This document shows, one piece after another, positions 36,155-47,907 of a stretch of DNA of 64,000 bases. This stretch comes from Phycomyces nitens (Eukaryota; Mucoromycota; Mucoromycetes; Mucorales; Phycomycetaceae). Location: NCBI GenBank assembly GCA_022702545.1, contig JAHRBC010000008.1:1116001-1180000 (forward strand). The letters run 5' to 3'. The number at the start of each line of letters is the position of its first letter. Positions within the stretch are counted from its first letter, which is position 1. The notes under the pieces were generated by a model. That model made no database searches. It saw nothing but the letters and a program-made list of their open reading frames with translations, and was not told where the DNA came from. A program made the translations under genes and the position numbers.

Positions 36155-36973
36155 TTACGATTCTATAGAAAACATATTAGTATCTAGGCAACCCCACTCT
36201 TCCTTCTTGTGGACATTTACCATGTATGATGATGAGGGAATAGATGGGTAGTAGTGGTAATGGTGGGGGTGGGGGTGGCGAAGGGGCACGGACGAGGGCC
36301 GGACAAGTCGGTGTTGGCGCTGCTGATAATGGTGGTCTTCAGTCCAAGACGGGGCCCGGACGTGGGGGGTATACCGAGATGCCGGACGAGGGCCTCTAGA
36401 CTGACCGGTGCGTGATCGAGATCTTTCCCTTGGGCTTTCTCGGCCGCTAGTCGAGAACGCACAAGTAGAGACGACTGGCGTACTTGGAGGTGTGGTTGGT
36501 AGGCTGCTTTCAAGGGGGATTGCTGCGGTAGGCTTGTGTTTCTGTTCCTGAACCTGAACCTCCAAACGAGGTTGAAGCAGGTCTTTCATTGCCTGGAATA
36601 ACCGATGTTTCTCCTGTCGCAGTGCTTCCAGACGGCGCTGGACATTATCGGTATCAATAGGAGGGGGTGTCGCGACAGGTGAGATGGGGAGACTTGTGGC
36701 CAAGGAGGGAGAGGTCTTGGTTTCGAACTGGCAGTCTACGGGGGGTGATGGGAGACCGTTGTCGAGATGGTGGGAAGGGATGACCAGATGTGGAGGACGG
36801 TCGCCATGATGGCGTTCATTAGCCTTGGCCTTTGTGGGGGGCTGGATGCGTACACTGTTGTCTTGGCGCTGTTTCTGTAGCTGGAGTACAATCGAGCGTC
36901 GGATGGCGGGAAGGTTAGAAGGAGGGTCAAAGGCGTGGATTTGAGTGGTGGCAGGAGTAGAAGTAGCGAGCAT
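36155..36973 (-). CDS. Low-complexity protein with a central coiled coil, unknown
   Basis: A single open frame of 272 residues starting at the ATG at 36973. It is rich in Pro, Ser, Arg and His, with an Arg/Ser patch (SPRERSRSRTGQSRG) and a His/Tyr-rich tail (HPHPHHYHYY). One ordered element stands out near residues 110-130: VQRRLEALRQEKHRLFQAM, a heptad-like helix. I do not recognise the family. GC content is higher than in the neighbouring non-coding DNA, which supports a real gene. The composition suggests an intrinsically disordered nuclear or RNA-associated protein, but that is inference. Confidence 0.65.
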   Translation of the reverse strand: MLATSTPATTQIHAFDPPSNLPAIRRSIVLQLQKQRQDNSVRIQPPTKAKANERHHGDRPPHLVIPSHHLDNGLPSPPVDCQFETKTSPSLATSLPISPVATPPPIDTDNVQRRLEALRQEKHRLFQAMKDLLQPRLEVQVQEQKHKPTAAIPLESSLPTTPPSTPVVSTCAFSTSGRESPRERSRSRTGQSRGPRPASRYTPHVRAPSWTEDHHYQQRQHRLVRPSSVPLRHPHPHHYHYYPSIPSSSYMVNVHKKEEWGCLDTNMFSIES

Positions 36974-37876
36974 TGGTGAAGAAGAAGGAAGAAAGAATGA
37001 GAATAAGAATAAAAGAACAAAAAAAAAGCTATCTATAGAAAAAGACTAATAAGTTTTTTTTCTTTTTTTCTTTTCTTTTCTTTTTCTTTTTCTTTCTTTT
37101 TTTAGTTTATACTACATTTATTTATATGCACCTGTCTGTGTCTGCTTCGTAATAATCATATTATATATATATTCTCTTACCTTTTCTCCTTAGCCCCTCT
37201 CTCTTCTCTCTCTCTCTCTCACACTCTCTATCTATATCTCTCATAGTCTCTTTTCGGTCTATGGCTATTATACGCTTTACCAGCCCCGCCGGTTTGTGCA
37301 ACGTCATCATACTTTTTGTATAATAGTCTGGTTACACCTAACCAAAGCCCAATTTCCTTATATCAAAAAGAAATTTGATTATGTGACTGCTTATTTTATT
37401 TATTTTTATAAAACTGTATACAAGAAATGTATAAAGTGTGTGTGTCCATAGACCGCGAAACTTGTCACCCTCTCTTTAGATTTTACCTTTAAAATAAAAT
37501 ACAAAGAATGGTGCCAAATATTATTAAGTCTATCTTTCAATCTTGTCTCGTCTCAGGAAATGCTATACTGATTGAAAGCAGCACGCATGCAAATTCGAGG
37601 CGTAAGTTTTATGTAAAGATTTAAAAAAAGAGCAGAGCAATCGAGGATTTTTATAGCCATCAAGAAAAAAAAATTCCAAAAAAAATTTACAATACAATAG
37701 TATTATAAATCTGTCTTTTAAATACAGGACTATATAAAAATAAAATAAAGTAAAGTAAAACCTTGTCTGCGTCATCAATAAATATTCAAAAAAAATAAAA
37801 AAATTAATTGACGCGGCACAACGTAGAGCCGATTGAGATTGTCTTTTTTCCTTTTTTCCCAATTGTTCTCTCTCTC

Positions 37877-37907
<31 letters not shown>

Positions 37908-38222
37908 ATTGAACTTGTTCAACTATATAGATAATCTACAATATAGACCCAATGGATTTCTGTCTTGAAATAATATCATATCAATAATAATAGTATAATG
38001 ATGGAAAAATGCAGTTTTTATATTTTATATAATTGCGAAATTATTTCATTTTGATGTTTAGATGTACAAATATGTATGTATGTATATGTGTATATGTGTG
38101 TGTATATATGTGTGTATGTGTGTGTGTGTATGTGTGTGTATACGTGTATGTGTGTGTGTGATCCTGGAAAAAAAGCAAAGAGAGAGAGACTTGGTTTTGG
38201 ATCCTTTTGCTTTTCTTTTCTT
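36974..38222. other. Non-coding spacer with microsatellites
   Basis: Contains pyrimidine tracts near 37055-37110 and 37195-37250, an ATT microsatellite near 37880-37905 and a long TG/TATG tract at about 38072-38160. No gene is seen. It serves as the 5' flank of the low-complexity gene and the 3' flank of the pseudokinase gene. Confidence 0.6.
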
Positions 38223-39825
38223 TTAGGTGCCTGGATTTCTTGTCCCAAAACCTGCAAAGTCGCGGTAAGGCTGCTTTGGTGGCGGACAGGGGCCTTGGAA
38301 TACAAAAAGAAGCATCTGGCGCAAAAGACGCTTTGGCTTCTTCTTTTTCTTTTTTGAGGGTGTGGTTGGCTTTGTGGCTGCAAAGTGGGCCGGGGATTCA
38401 ACGGGTTGGGTTGGTACGACAACGCTGTAGGGTTTTAGCCATGGGTGGAACACAACCAAGTCCAGAGAGGCCCTAGTGGCATCGGGGGCCAACATACGCC
38501 GCAGTAGATCCTTTACGTCTATTGATTGTGATGTTGAGATGATTATGATATTGAGATGAATGAGATATTACCTGCAGACAGATGGGATGGAATGCCAAAG
38601 TCCCCTTGAAGCATCTTCTTGAACAGCTTGCGATCTGTGGTGGCTGTAAATGGATATTTACCCACGAGCATTCGGTAGAGGGAGATGCCGAGCACCCACA
38701 CATCCGCCAGTCCGTTTCGATAGGTGGCACCCAAGGATGCCTCGGGAGGAATGTACTGTGGGTTCCTATCAACCTGTCAGAATACAAACTGGTTTGATTG
38801 ACATTTTTCTTTTATATATATAAATATATATATATATAATATTATCATTTTACTTTAATTTTCTTACCCACAAAACACATGGAAATCTGTCCTTTGGCCG
38901 GGATTGAATAATCGAATGTGATTCACATCGTCTTTGGAGTTGAATATGATTTCTATTTCTGTTGGCTGGTGATTGTGTTCGTGATATTGGTAAGCGGCCT
39001 GGATCATTTTTACAAACTTTCGTTTACATTGGTCTTCATTGTTGACTGCCAAAGGACTGAACTGTGGCTCACCCTTTTGATGGTTTGGCCACTGGACCGG
39101 CGGGATATAGGATGAGCTAGAGGACATTGATGATATGGATAATGGGATTGTTTTATGTGGTGGAGGATTGTGTTCTGGATGGGTGGTAATTGTGTCTAGG
39201 ATGGATATGCTTTGTGGTTCATCTAGGTCTGAATGCGGTGGAGGGGGGGGTGCCATTGATGTCATTGATGGTATTGATTCTATTGATGCCATTGATGGTA
39301 TTGATGGTATTGATGAAATGGGGTTGGATGCTACGGATTCTTCGTCGGCTTCTAGGATAGGATACAGTCGACGAATACCAAATGTATTGCTGGTGTGCTG
39401 AAAGGATAAAGGCAGCTTTTTTTTGTTTTTTTGAGAAGGGTAGGACAAAGAATATAAAAATAAGGGGAGCAATGGATCACTTAATAACACATATAATATA
39501 AATATATAGAGATAATATCGTGACAGGGGTAAAGAAGGTTCAATGGAAGGATAATTATGTATGCTGTCTATTTTTGTCTTGAGCAAAACAAATATGTGTA
39601 TTTAGAAACACAAGTGTTGGAAATTACCTCGTAAGATGGGTAACGGACGTCTGGCACAAACATGGTTGGCCTCAAGGCACTCCCATTGATTATCGGTAGT
39701 GGAGGCTGGCTGGGTGATAGAGATCGCCAATCCTGCTCACTTGAATTGGCTCGTTTACGGCTACCGAACTTCCACCATGATGGTTTTGACGTAAATACAT
39801 TATGACCAAGGGCAAAAAGTCTCAT
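38223..39825 (-). CDS. Predicted pseudokinase (CAMK/Tribbles-like C-lobe)
   Basis: Four exons (39825-39628, 39397-38868, 38765-38572, 38518-38223) give 405 residues. The C-lobe is clear: FCGNPQYIPPEAS (activation loop end and APE), GLADVWVLGISLYRMLVGKYPF (helix F) and LLRRMLAPDATRASLDLVVFHPWL. The join at 38868/38765 recreates FCGNPQYIPPE, which fixes the splice. Upstream, helix E (KRKFVKMIQAAYQYHEHNH) is followed by QPTEIEIIFN where HRDLKxxN is expected, and RLFNPG replaces DFG. No glycine loop or Lys is seen: the preceding ~100 residues are Ser/Pro/Ile low complexity. It should not be catalytically active. The ATG at 39825 is the first in frame; coding-like sequence extends upstream, so a 5' exon may be missed. 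The tail is lysine-rich. Confidence 0.8.
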
Positions 39826-40834
39826 CAGACCATTCGTAAGCAATAAGATGAAAGTAGAAAGGAAGAAAGGAAGGGATGTGAAATGGATATTGGCTGTACG
39901 TCTTAACAATGACAGAAGATCGCTCGACACATAAGATATATCAATTGGACAAATGAATGTATATTATTATTATTATGAATTATATATTTTGTTTATCTTG
40001 ATTTTTTTTTCTAGTTGCACAATACAGATGCTAATTATTTACCGGGATTCAAGATTATTATTGGGATTCAAGGCCATCACATCATCTAATATATGACCTG
40101 AATACTCGATGATTTGATATTAACCCCTTTTCACTTGTCACTCATTCATTCTCTGTCCCACCTTGACATCAAAATGGCCTGATTTTTAAACAGACGTATA
40201 TATATATATATATCTTTTATTATTATTATTACTTTGAAATACTAGGCAAGACGAAACCTAATATTTGATTGACAAGACAGTTGTTTTTAATAAACTCATC
40301 ATCAAAAAGTCATTAGGGTTTTGCAAAATTGGGCCAAAAAGCAAAAAAGTTGCTTTTAATACTAAGATGATAATATGATAATAATAATAATAACAATCGT
40401 TTTTAAGAAATCCTCATATATAAAAATATACACATTTTAACTTTGTGGATCATTATCGATCATTTTGGTCCATTGGTGATAAAAATAAAAAAACAAATAA
40501 AGATAATAATAATAATAATAATAATAGATGTAGTTACTTTTATCTCTTATGTTTATTTATAATCCTTTTCTTATTTAAAAATCAACTCTACTTCTTTACA
40601 GTAGAGAGAAGGCATGGGGCAAGCCACTAGATGATGACGCAACGTGTGGAAATGCGGACATTCAAACATGTCTGGCAAGTCGTGGCTACCCTCAAATTAG
40701 GACCTAAACATAAACAACGCTCTTACAACTCCTCACTCTTAAACAAAAAGGTAATGTATTCAATTGACATTACAATTCATCAAAAATCGTTTTTAAAATC
40801 GCTTATAATTTTTGGCATTACCAGATTCATTAAA
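39826..40834. other. Divergent intergenic region
   Basis: AT-rich DNA between the pseudokinase (minus) and QCR8 (plus) genes, with ATT and TA microsatellites near 39965, 40200 and 40505. The part just upstream of 39825 is open in frame with the pseudokinase and might be transcribed. No other gene is seen. Confidence 0.6.
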
Positions 40835-41286
40835 ATGGGCGGACACGGATACATTGGAACGTAAGTCAGGACGCCAATATTGTTTCAATATTGGTCTTTT
40901 GTCTATTATAAGCAAACACATATTAATACTTTTTTTATATATACATATATATAGTTGGGGAAACATGGGTGGACCCACTCAGCGTGTATGTCACTCTATC
41001 TATTTAGCATATCTATAGGTCGATTGACGATTATTATTATTATTATTGTTATTATTGTTATTATTGTCTCTAGGGCATTGTCACCTACATCTTGTCGCCC
41101 TTTGAGCAAAAGCCCTTTGCCGGCGCTGCTTACAACGCTGTCTTCAACACCAGCCGTCGTGTCGCTTCCCAGATCCCCTACGTTGGTGTTGCCTTTGGCC
41201 TCGGTTTCTACATCTACACCGTCGCAAACACCAAGCACGCCTACCTTACCTCCAAGGCTGGTCATGCTGCCGAGGGTGGACACTAA
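40835..41286 (+). CDS. QCR8: Cytochrome bc1 complex subunit 8
   Basis: Ubiquinone-binding small subunit of respiratory complex III in the inner mitochondrial membrane. Three exons (40835-40860, 40955-40985, 41074-41286) give 89 residues. The sequence shows the QCR8 pattern: a short N-terminus (GGHGYIGTWGNMGG), then GIVTYILSPFEQKPFAGA. It goes on to RRVASQIPYVGVAFGLGFYIY, which is the single membrane helix. Length matches the family. The first two exons are tiny, so the gene is easily missed by open-frame scans. All introns are GT-AG. Confidence 0.93.
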
Positions 41287-41540
41287 GTCCAGCGTTTTAA
41301 TATTTTATTTTCCTTGCTTGAATAAATATATGAATCTGTTATTGGATTGTTTCTAGAGATTTTTATAAATATTTTTAATATAAAGGTGCAAACATGTGTA
41401 TGTAACTTTTTTTTTTTTGAATTTCTAGTATAACGAGCGCTGCTCGCTTTCCGAGGGGGGTCCCTGATTACCTCCCAATTACAGGCAGAAAGAAATATAT
41501 GGTTCTACTGCAAAAGCCTAATTATATGATTCTATATAAG

Positions 41541-41750
41541 AGGTCTACTGGTTTGGTTCAGTCGTATACTTGGCAACTTATAGGTCTATTGGTTTGGCTT
41601 AGTCGTAGACTTGGCAAGTTATAGGTTTATTGGTTTGGCTCGGTCGTAGACTTGGCAACTTATATGGTTCTACCGGTTTGACTCAGTCGTAGACTTTGCA
41701 ACTTATATGATTTTACCGGTTTGGCTCAGTCGTAGACTTTTGCATGTTAA
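41541..41750 (+). repeat. Tandem array of five ~41-bp units
   Basis: Units of 41-43 bases containing GGTTTGGCTCAGTCGTAGAC and TGGCAACTTATA repeat five times with point differences. Reverse-complement units occur near 11905-12012 beside the Helitron. Just before the array lies a short perfect palindrome (CGAGC-GCT-GCTCG near 41433). Confidence 0.9.
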
Positions 41751-43350
41751 AGGTTTTATATATATATATAAAAGATATTGTAACACGTGATGAGTTAGCT
41801 AGTAGGTAGATCCCGTGAACTGTAATTTCATTCTGTCTTAATAAGACGAACGAATGATGATAATAATAATTGTAACTGTAATTGTCACTATAATTGTAAT
41901 TGTAATTGTAATTATTGGAATTCATGAATGGCAGCAATTCATTGGCAATCTTTCAAAATTAAAAGTATTAAAATGGCAAGTGATTATATTAGAGATTGCA
42001 ACTCAGCCTGATTTTATCTATATCTATATATAGTTATAAAAAAGGCTATTTTAACAAACCAGTTCAAGGCCAATAAATCCCACAGATAGGGTAAAGCTTT
42101 CTGCCTGACCCTAAACTAGTGATAGCGAGAAATGCACATGCGCACATAGTTTGTAGAATAGATCAATTTCAGAAATAGTAATTCTTGGAGATTTCCACGG
42201 CCAAAACATGTATACTCCTGCATTGTTTGATATGACTATACTTGTGAGCTACAACAGCCTCTCCATCTCTCTCTCTCTTTTTTTTGGGTCGCAGGCTTCT
42301 CAGAATATCTAGCCTTGCAATCGAATAATCAGGTGGATTCGGCTCAGGATCAAGACAATAAATTCCAATCGTCATTGTTAACATTGGGAAATAACAGCTT
42401 TTACCCATTATGGCTATCATTGCCATAAAATGATTGTATTATTTGTTAATTACACTGCTTAGCCGCCCATTGTATTCTAATGCCTATTTCTCAAGGCATT
42501 AAATACCACATTTCGATTCTTATCTCATATACACATTAATAAGCAAAACGATCTACCAAAATAAATATTAAAAAATAAATAAAATTCTAATCTATGCCAC
42601 CAAAGAAGCCGGAAATATTCATGGCACTTGAATAGGCTGATCTCCTATCCGCAATCAATGTTTTCCTTGGCTATTGCTCTTCTTTTTCTTTCTGATCCAT
42701 GTTGTATATATTTTAATTCCGCTATATTTTTTTGTATCCTTGTCTCTTACAATAAATATATAAATACATACATATATTTACTAATTAGCCCTAATAAACA
42801 ATGTCCACAATCAATCTCGACCATTTGCAGAGTGGAATTCTCTTCTTTTTATACATATTTTATTAGATAGATATAGAGAGAGATAGGTTGGCTCTTTTTG
42901 TCTCGTTAAATTTCCCGCACAATTCCAGACAACTTCTCCAATTCTGGAAGTCTATCATGGTGTCCCATACTCAGTTTGGAGCTGGACACAAAGGGGAGAA
43001 CGGTTTACGCGCCTTTAACGGAGAGAAAATCAATCAAAATAGACAAAATGGCCCAAAATCCTTAATAGCCAGCACGCAGGGACACCTCGGCTCCGACGCC
43101 ACCTTTATCTGGTCGACAAAAAGTTGATTCAAGTGTTACGATGCCAGAATTGTCGCCTAAAAAAGGTCAATTTCATGGTTTTTCCGCCATTCGGACAACA
43201 GAGCGCATACTCAACCTTTTTTTCACTCACTACAAAACAAGAGAGGTGGAAAAACGCTGTTGATTTGGCGGAGAAGTCTAGTGTGATTTCCGGATGTTTT
43301 GCCGAAATCGAGATCACGAATCTACAGGAGGATCCATTAGCCCGAGGAAT
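41751..43350. other. Intergenic region before the ABC transporter
   Basis: Contains a TAATTG-type microsatellite near 41870-41920 and an 85-codon minus frame (42169-42426) that I cannot assign. The last 400 bases are less AT-rich and probably carry upstream regulatory sites for the transporter. I could not identify a specific factor site. Confidence 0.5.
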
Positions 43351-43351
43351 A

Positions 43352-43358
43352 TATAAAT
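43352..43358 (+). promoter_or_regulatory. TATA box of the ABC transporter gene
   Basis: TATAAAT about 127 bases before the ATG, followed by a C/T-rich stretch (near 43385-43420) typical of fungal transcription starts. A second TATAAAAA nearer the ATG (43461) is less likely to be the core element. Confidence 0.5.
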
Positions 43359-43478
43359 CCTGTCTGCTTCCAAGCATAGTCTTTTATCAACTCTTTCTTC
43401 TCTTATATTTCTCTTTCTTGGATAAGCATACCATTGGCCGCATTTTTTGTATAAATCATATATAAAAAAATCTGCACC

Positions 43479-46400
43479 ATGGAAATGACATCTTTTAAGG
43501 ATGTTCCTGTGGAGCAGACTCACCATGAACACCACCAGTATCGCAACAACAGCACCCACTCGGAAGAAACCACTGTCGAATACGACGAGAAAGAGTACCA
43601 CACCGAATTCCATTCGTCTTCTGCAATTGGCGGCTATGGCGAACGAGACGGCAATGCTGTTAATATCGAAGATGCAATGTCAAATTACGAAGAACTCCGT
43701 CGTGAATTGACACAACAATCTCGTCGCAAGTCCGTGAGCGCTGCCGAATTGGGTTCGTCTGAGGATTTCGATCTGACCAACTTCCTTACCGAGCAGCATC
43801 AGCAAGGTACTGCCGCCGGGTTCCATCCCAAGCATATGGGTGTTGTCTGGAAGGATCTGGTCGTAAAGGGTCTTGGCGCAGATGCAAAAGTTATCAGCAC
43901 CAATTATACCTGGATCGCTTCTGCTCTCCAGTTCTGGAAGTGGGGAAGAAAGTCTGGCCATGACTTTACCATTCTCAAGGGTAACGACGGTTTCTGCAAG
44001 GATGGTGAGATGCTTCTTGTCCTTGGTCGTCCTGGTGCTGGCTGCACCACCCTCTTGCGTATCATTGCCAACATGCGTGCCTCTTACACCCAGATCGATG
44101 GCGAGGTTTCCTATGGCGGTATTGAAGCCACAGAGTTCTCAAAGTATTTCCGTGGCGAAGTGTGCTACAACGAAGAAGAAGATCTCCATTATCCTACCTT
44201 GACCACCCGCCAGACTCTGCGCTTTGCTCTCAAGAACAAGACCCCAGGAAAGCGTCTGCCAAACGAGACCCGCGATGAATTCATCAACAAGATTCTGTAT
44301 ATGCTCGGAAACATGCTCGGTCTCACAAAGCAGATGAACACCATGGTTGGTAATGCCTTTGTCCGTGGTCTTTCTGGTGGTGAGCGTAAGCGTCTTTCGA
44401 TTGCGGAACAAATGACAACTCGCAGTTCTATCAACTGTTGGGATTGCTCAACCCGTGGTCTCGATGCTTCATCTGCTCTCGATTATGTCCGTTCTCTTCG
44501 CATCATGACCGACATTACCCACAAGACAACCATCTCTACTCTCTACCAAGCTTCTGACAGCATTTTCAACCTCTTTGACAAGGTCATGGTTCTTGATGAA
44601 GGTCGCTGCATCTACTTTGGTCCCACAGAAACCGCAAAGGGCTTCTTTGAGAACATGGGTTTCTATTGTCCTAGCCGCAAGTCTACCCCTGATTTCTTGA
44701 CCGGTCTTTGTAACGCCAACGAACGTGAATTCCGTCAAGGATTCGAGGGCAAGACTCCAATCAACTCTGTCCAGTTTGAAAAGGCTTACAAGGAATCCGA
44801 TATCTACCGCTCAATGATGCAGGAACGTGATGAATATGAAGCTAAGATCAATCTTGATCGTCCTGCAGAACATTTCAGAAATGCCATGGCTGATGCACAC
44901 CAGAAGCATGCTTCCAAGCGTTCTCCATTCACTGCCACATACTATGCTCAAGTCAAATCACTCACCATCCGTCAATTCCAGCTTATCTTGGGTGACAAGG
45001 GTGCTCTGATCTCTCGTTATGGTGGTGTGGTCGTCAAGGGTCTTATCATGGCTTCTGTGTTCTACATGATGCCTACCGATGCTTCTGGTGCCTTTTCTCG
45101 TGGTGGTGCCTTTTTGTTCTCTTTGCTCTTCAATGCTCTTATTGCCCAGTCTGAATTGGCCGCCTTTATGCAAGGTCGTCGTGTACTTGAGAAGCACAAG
45201 GGTTTTGCTCTCTACCATCCCTCTGCTTTCTACATCTCTCAAGTCATTGTCGATATTCCTCTTGCCATTGTCCAGGTTCTGGTGTTTGAGCTCTGTGTTT
45301 ACTTTATGATGGGTCTCGTCCTCGATGCTGGAAAGGTAATAACGAATATATATTTATATTTATATAATTTGCAATCATCGACTAACATTGTTTCTCTAGT
45401 TCTTTACTTTCTTTATCATCTTGGTGGTTACAAACATCTGTATGAATGGTTTCTTCCGTTTCTGGGGTGCCGTGTCTCCTAATTTCTTTACTGCTTCTCA
45501 GCTGTCGAGTATCTTGCTTATTGCCTGTCTCGTGTACTGTGGCTACCAGATTCCCTACAAGCTCATGCACCCCTGGCTTTTCTGGATCTACTGGATTAAC
45601 CCTCTTGCTTATGGCTACAAGGCATTGATCTCAAACGAGTTGACTGGCATGGAGTTCTCTTGCGAGGGTCCCAACTCGGTTCCCTATGGTCCCACCTATA
45701 CCGACCAAGCTTACAAGAGCTGTGTACTCCCTGGATCCCAGCCCGGTGCCGAATCGGTTCTTGGCGACGATTATCTCTCGTTTTCCTATGGCTATGAGAC
45801 TTGGCAGAGATGGATCGACTTTGTCGCCGTCATCCTCTTCTTCTTCTTCTTTACTATCCTGACCGCTTTGGCTATGGAGTACATTGATCTCCAAAAGGAA
45901 GGTTCTATTACCAAGGTCTACAAGAAGGGCAAGGCTCCCAAGGAAATTACCGAAGAAGAGCTTCTCCAGCAGACCAACACTACAAACGATGCTGCTATGG
46001 AGGCCGTTTCTGATGGTACTACCTTTTCTTGGCATCACATGGACTACACCGTTCCTATCAAGGGTGGTGAACTCAAGCTTTTGAACAACATTGGTGGCAT
46101 CGTCAAGCCTGGAAATCTCACTGCTCTCATGGGCTCTTCTGGTGCAGGCAAGACTACTCTTCTCGATGTTCTCTCTATGCGCAAGACTATTGGCAAGATC
46201 GAGGGTCGTATCTACATGAATGGCGAGCCTCTCAACATTGATTTCGAGCGCATCACTGGTTACTGTGAGCAGATGGATGTCCACAATCCTAATGCTACCG
46301 TCCGCGAGGCCCTCAAGTTCTCTGCTTACCTGCGTCAGGAAGCCAGTGTTCCCAAGGAAGAAAAGGATGCCTATGTTGAACAGATCATCAAGTTGATGGA

Positions 46401-47907
46401 GATGGACAGAATTGCTGATGCTTTGGTTGGTGATCTTGAGTCTGGTATTGGTATTTCGGTTGAAGAGCGCAAGCGCCTGACCATTGCTACTGAGTTGGTT
46501 GGCAAGCCCAAGCTTCTTTTCCTTGACGAGCCTACTTCCGGTCTTGATGCCCAGAGTTCCTATAACATTGTCCGTTTCATCCGTAAACTTGCTGACGCTG
46601 GCTGGCCAGTCTTGTGTACCATTCATCAACCCTCGGCCACTCTGTTTGAACACTTTGACCATCTGTTGTTGCTTGTCCGTGGTGGAAGAACTGCTTACTT
46701 TGGTGAGATTGGCAAGGATTCCCGTACTATGATTGAGTACTTCCAGAACAACGGTGGTCCCCAGTGCTCTCCCTCTGCCAACCCTGCTGAATACATCCTC
46801 GAGTGCGTTGGTGCTGGTACTGCTGGAAAGGCTACTCGTGACTGGGCTGATGTCTGGGCTGGTTCCAATGAAGCCAAGGCTCTTGAGGCCGAACTTGAGG
46901 TGATCCATGGAAGCATCAACCCTAACCACACCCGCAAGGCAACTACCTATGCTCTCTCTTTCTGGCAGCAGTTCTGGTTCGTCTACAAGCGTATGAATGT
47001 GTCCTGGTGGCGTTCTCCCAACTACAACATGGGCCGTTTCTTCAATGTCTGCTTTATTGGTCTCATCTCTGGTTTCTCTTTCTGGAAGCTTGGAAACTCT
47101 CCTGCTGATATGCAGAACCGTATGTTTTCTGTGTTTACAACCTTGCTCATGAGTAACGCCTTGATTATTCTTGCCCAACCTCGTTTCATGCAAGAGCGCA
47201 TGTGGTTCCGTCGTGAGCATGCTGCAAAGTACTATGGCTGGGCTCCGTTTGCGCTTTCCTGCATTCTTGTCGAAATTCCATACATCATTTTCCTGGCCAC
47301 AATCTTCTTGTTCTGTTTCTATTGGACCGCTGGCCTTGCTACTGATTCTGAACGCATTGGATTCTTCTATGTTCACTTTATCGTGTTCTTGCTTTACTCT
47401 GTCTCTCTCGGTTTCACAATTGCTGCATTCTCAAACTCTCCACCCATGGCAGCCGTGATCAACCCGTTCTTTACTTCTATTCTGATTCTGTTTGCCGGTA
47501 TCATGCAGCCCCCTAGTCAGATGCCTTATTTCTGGAGATCTTGGATGTATTGGCTCGATCCATACCATTATGTGATCGAAGGTCTGGTTGTCAATGCTCT
47601 GGACAGTGTACCAGTAATCTGTGGTTCCGATGATTTCATCAAGGTCCGTGCTCCTCCTGGTCAGACATGCGGTCAATACATGAGCGAGTTCTTTGGCAAC
47701 GGTGGTCTTGGTTACATTGGAAACCCAGACTCAACTGATCTCTGCGACTATTGTCAGTATACTGCTGGTAACGACTTTTATGAGGCTCGTATTGGATGGT
47801 CGTTTGACAACAGATGGCGCGACTTTGGCATCCTGTGTGCCTACTACATCTTCAACATTGTTGCCTTTATGTTCTTTGTATTCTTGTTCCGCAAGGCAAA
47901 GCGATAG
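43479..47907 (+). CDS. Full-size ABCG/PDR-type multidrug transporter
   Basis: ATP-driven plasma-membrane exporter of the pleiotropic drug resistance family, 1454 residues in the (NBD-TMD)x2 order. Exons 43479-45335 and 45400-47907 are separated by a 64-nt GT-AG intron within the first membrane domain. NBD1 has the fungal deviant Walker A GRPGAGCTTLLR (Cys for Lys, near residue 183), an intact signature LSGGERKR (about 297) and WDCSTRGLDA. NBD2 has a canonical Walker A GSSGAGKTTLLD (about 863), a degenerate signature SVEERKRLTI and FLDEPTSGLDA (about 990). This complementary degeneracy is normal for yeast Pdr5/Cdr1 relatives and leaves one working ATP site. Substrates cannot be read from sequence. 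The long open frame on the opposite strand is a codon-usage shadow. Confidence 0.97.

Noticed and set aside
38072..38160. TG/TATG tract as a coding region (93-codon frame from 38076)
   Set aside because: The translation is a simple Val/Tyr/Cys repeat from a microsatellite and overlaps the 3' end of the pseudokinase gene on the other strand.
39826..39930. N-terminal membrane segment of the pseudokinase (FFLSTFILLLTNGL)
   Set aside because: The extension begins at a GTG without an in-frame ATG in the exon. The ATG at 39825 is the first usable start. A missed upstream exon would be needed to include it.
45631..47376. A 581-codon open frame on the minus strand
   Set aside because: It lies entirely antisense to the second half of the ABC transporter gene and has no recognisable domain. 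Strong codon bias in the sense gene leaves the antisense frame open.
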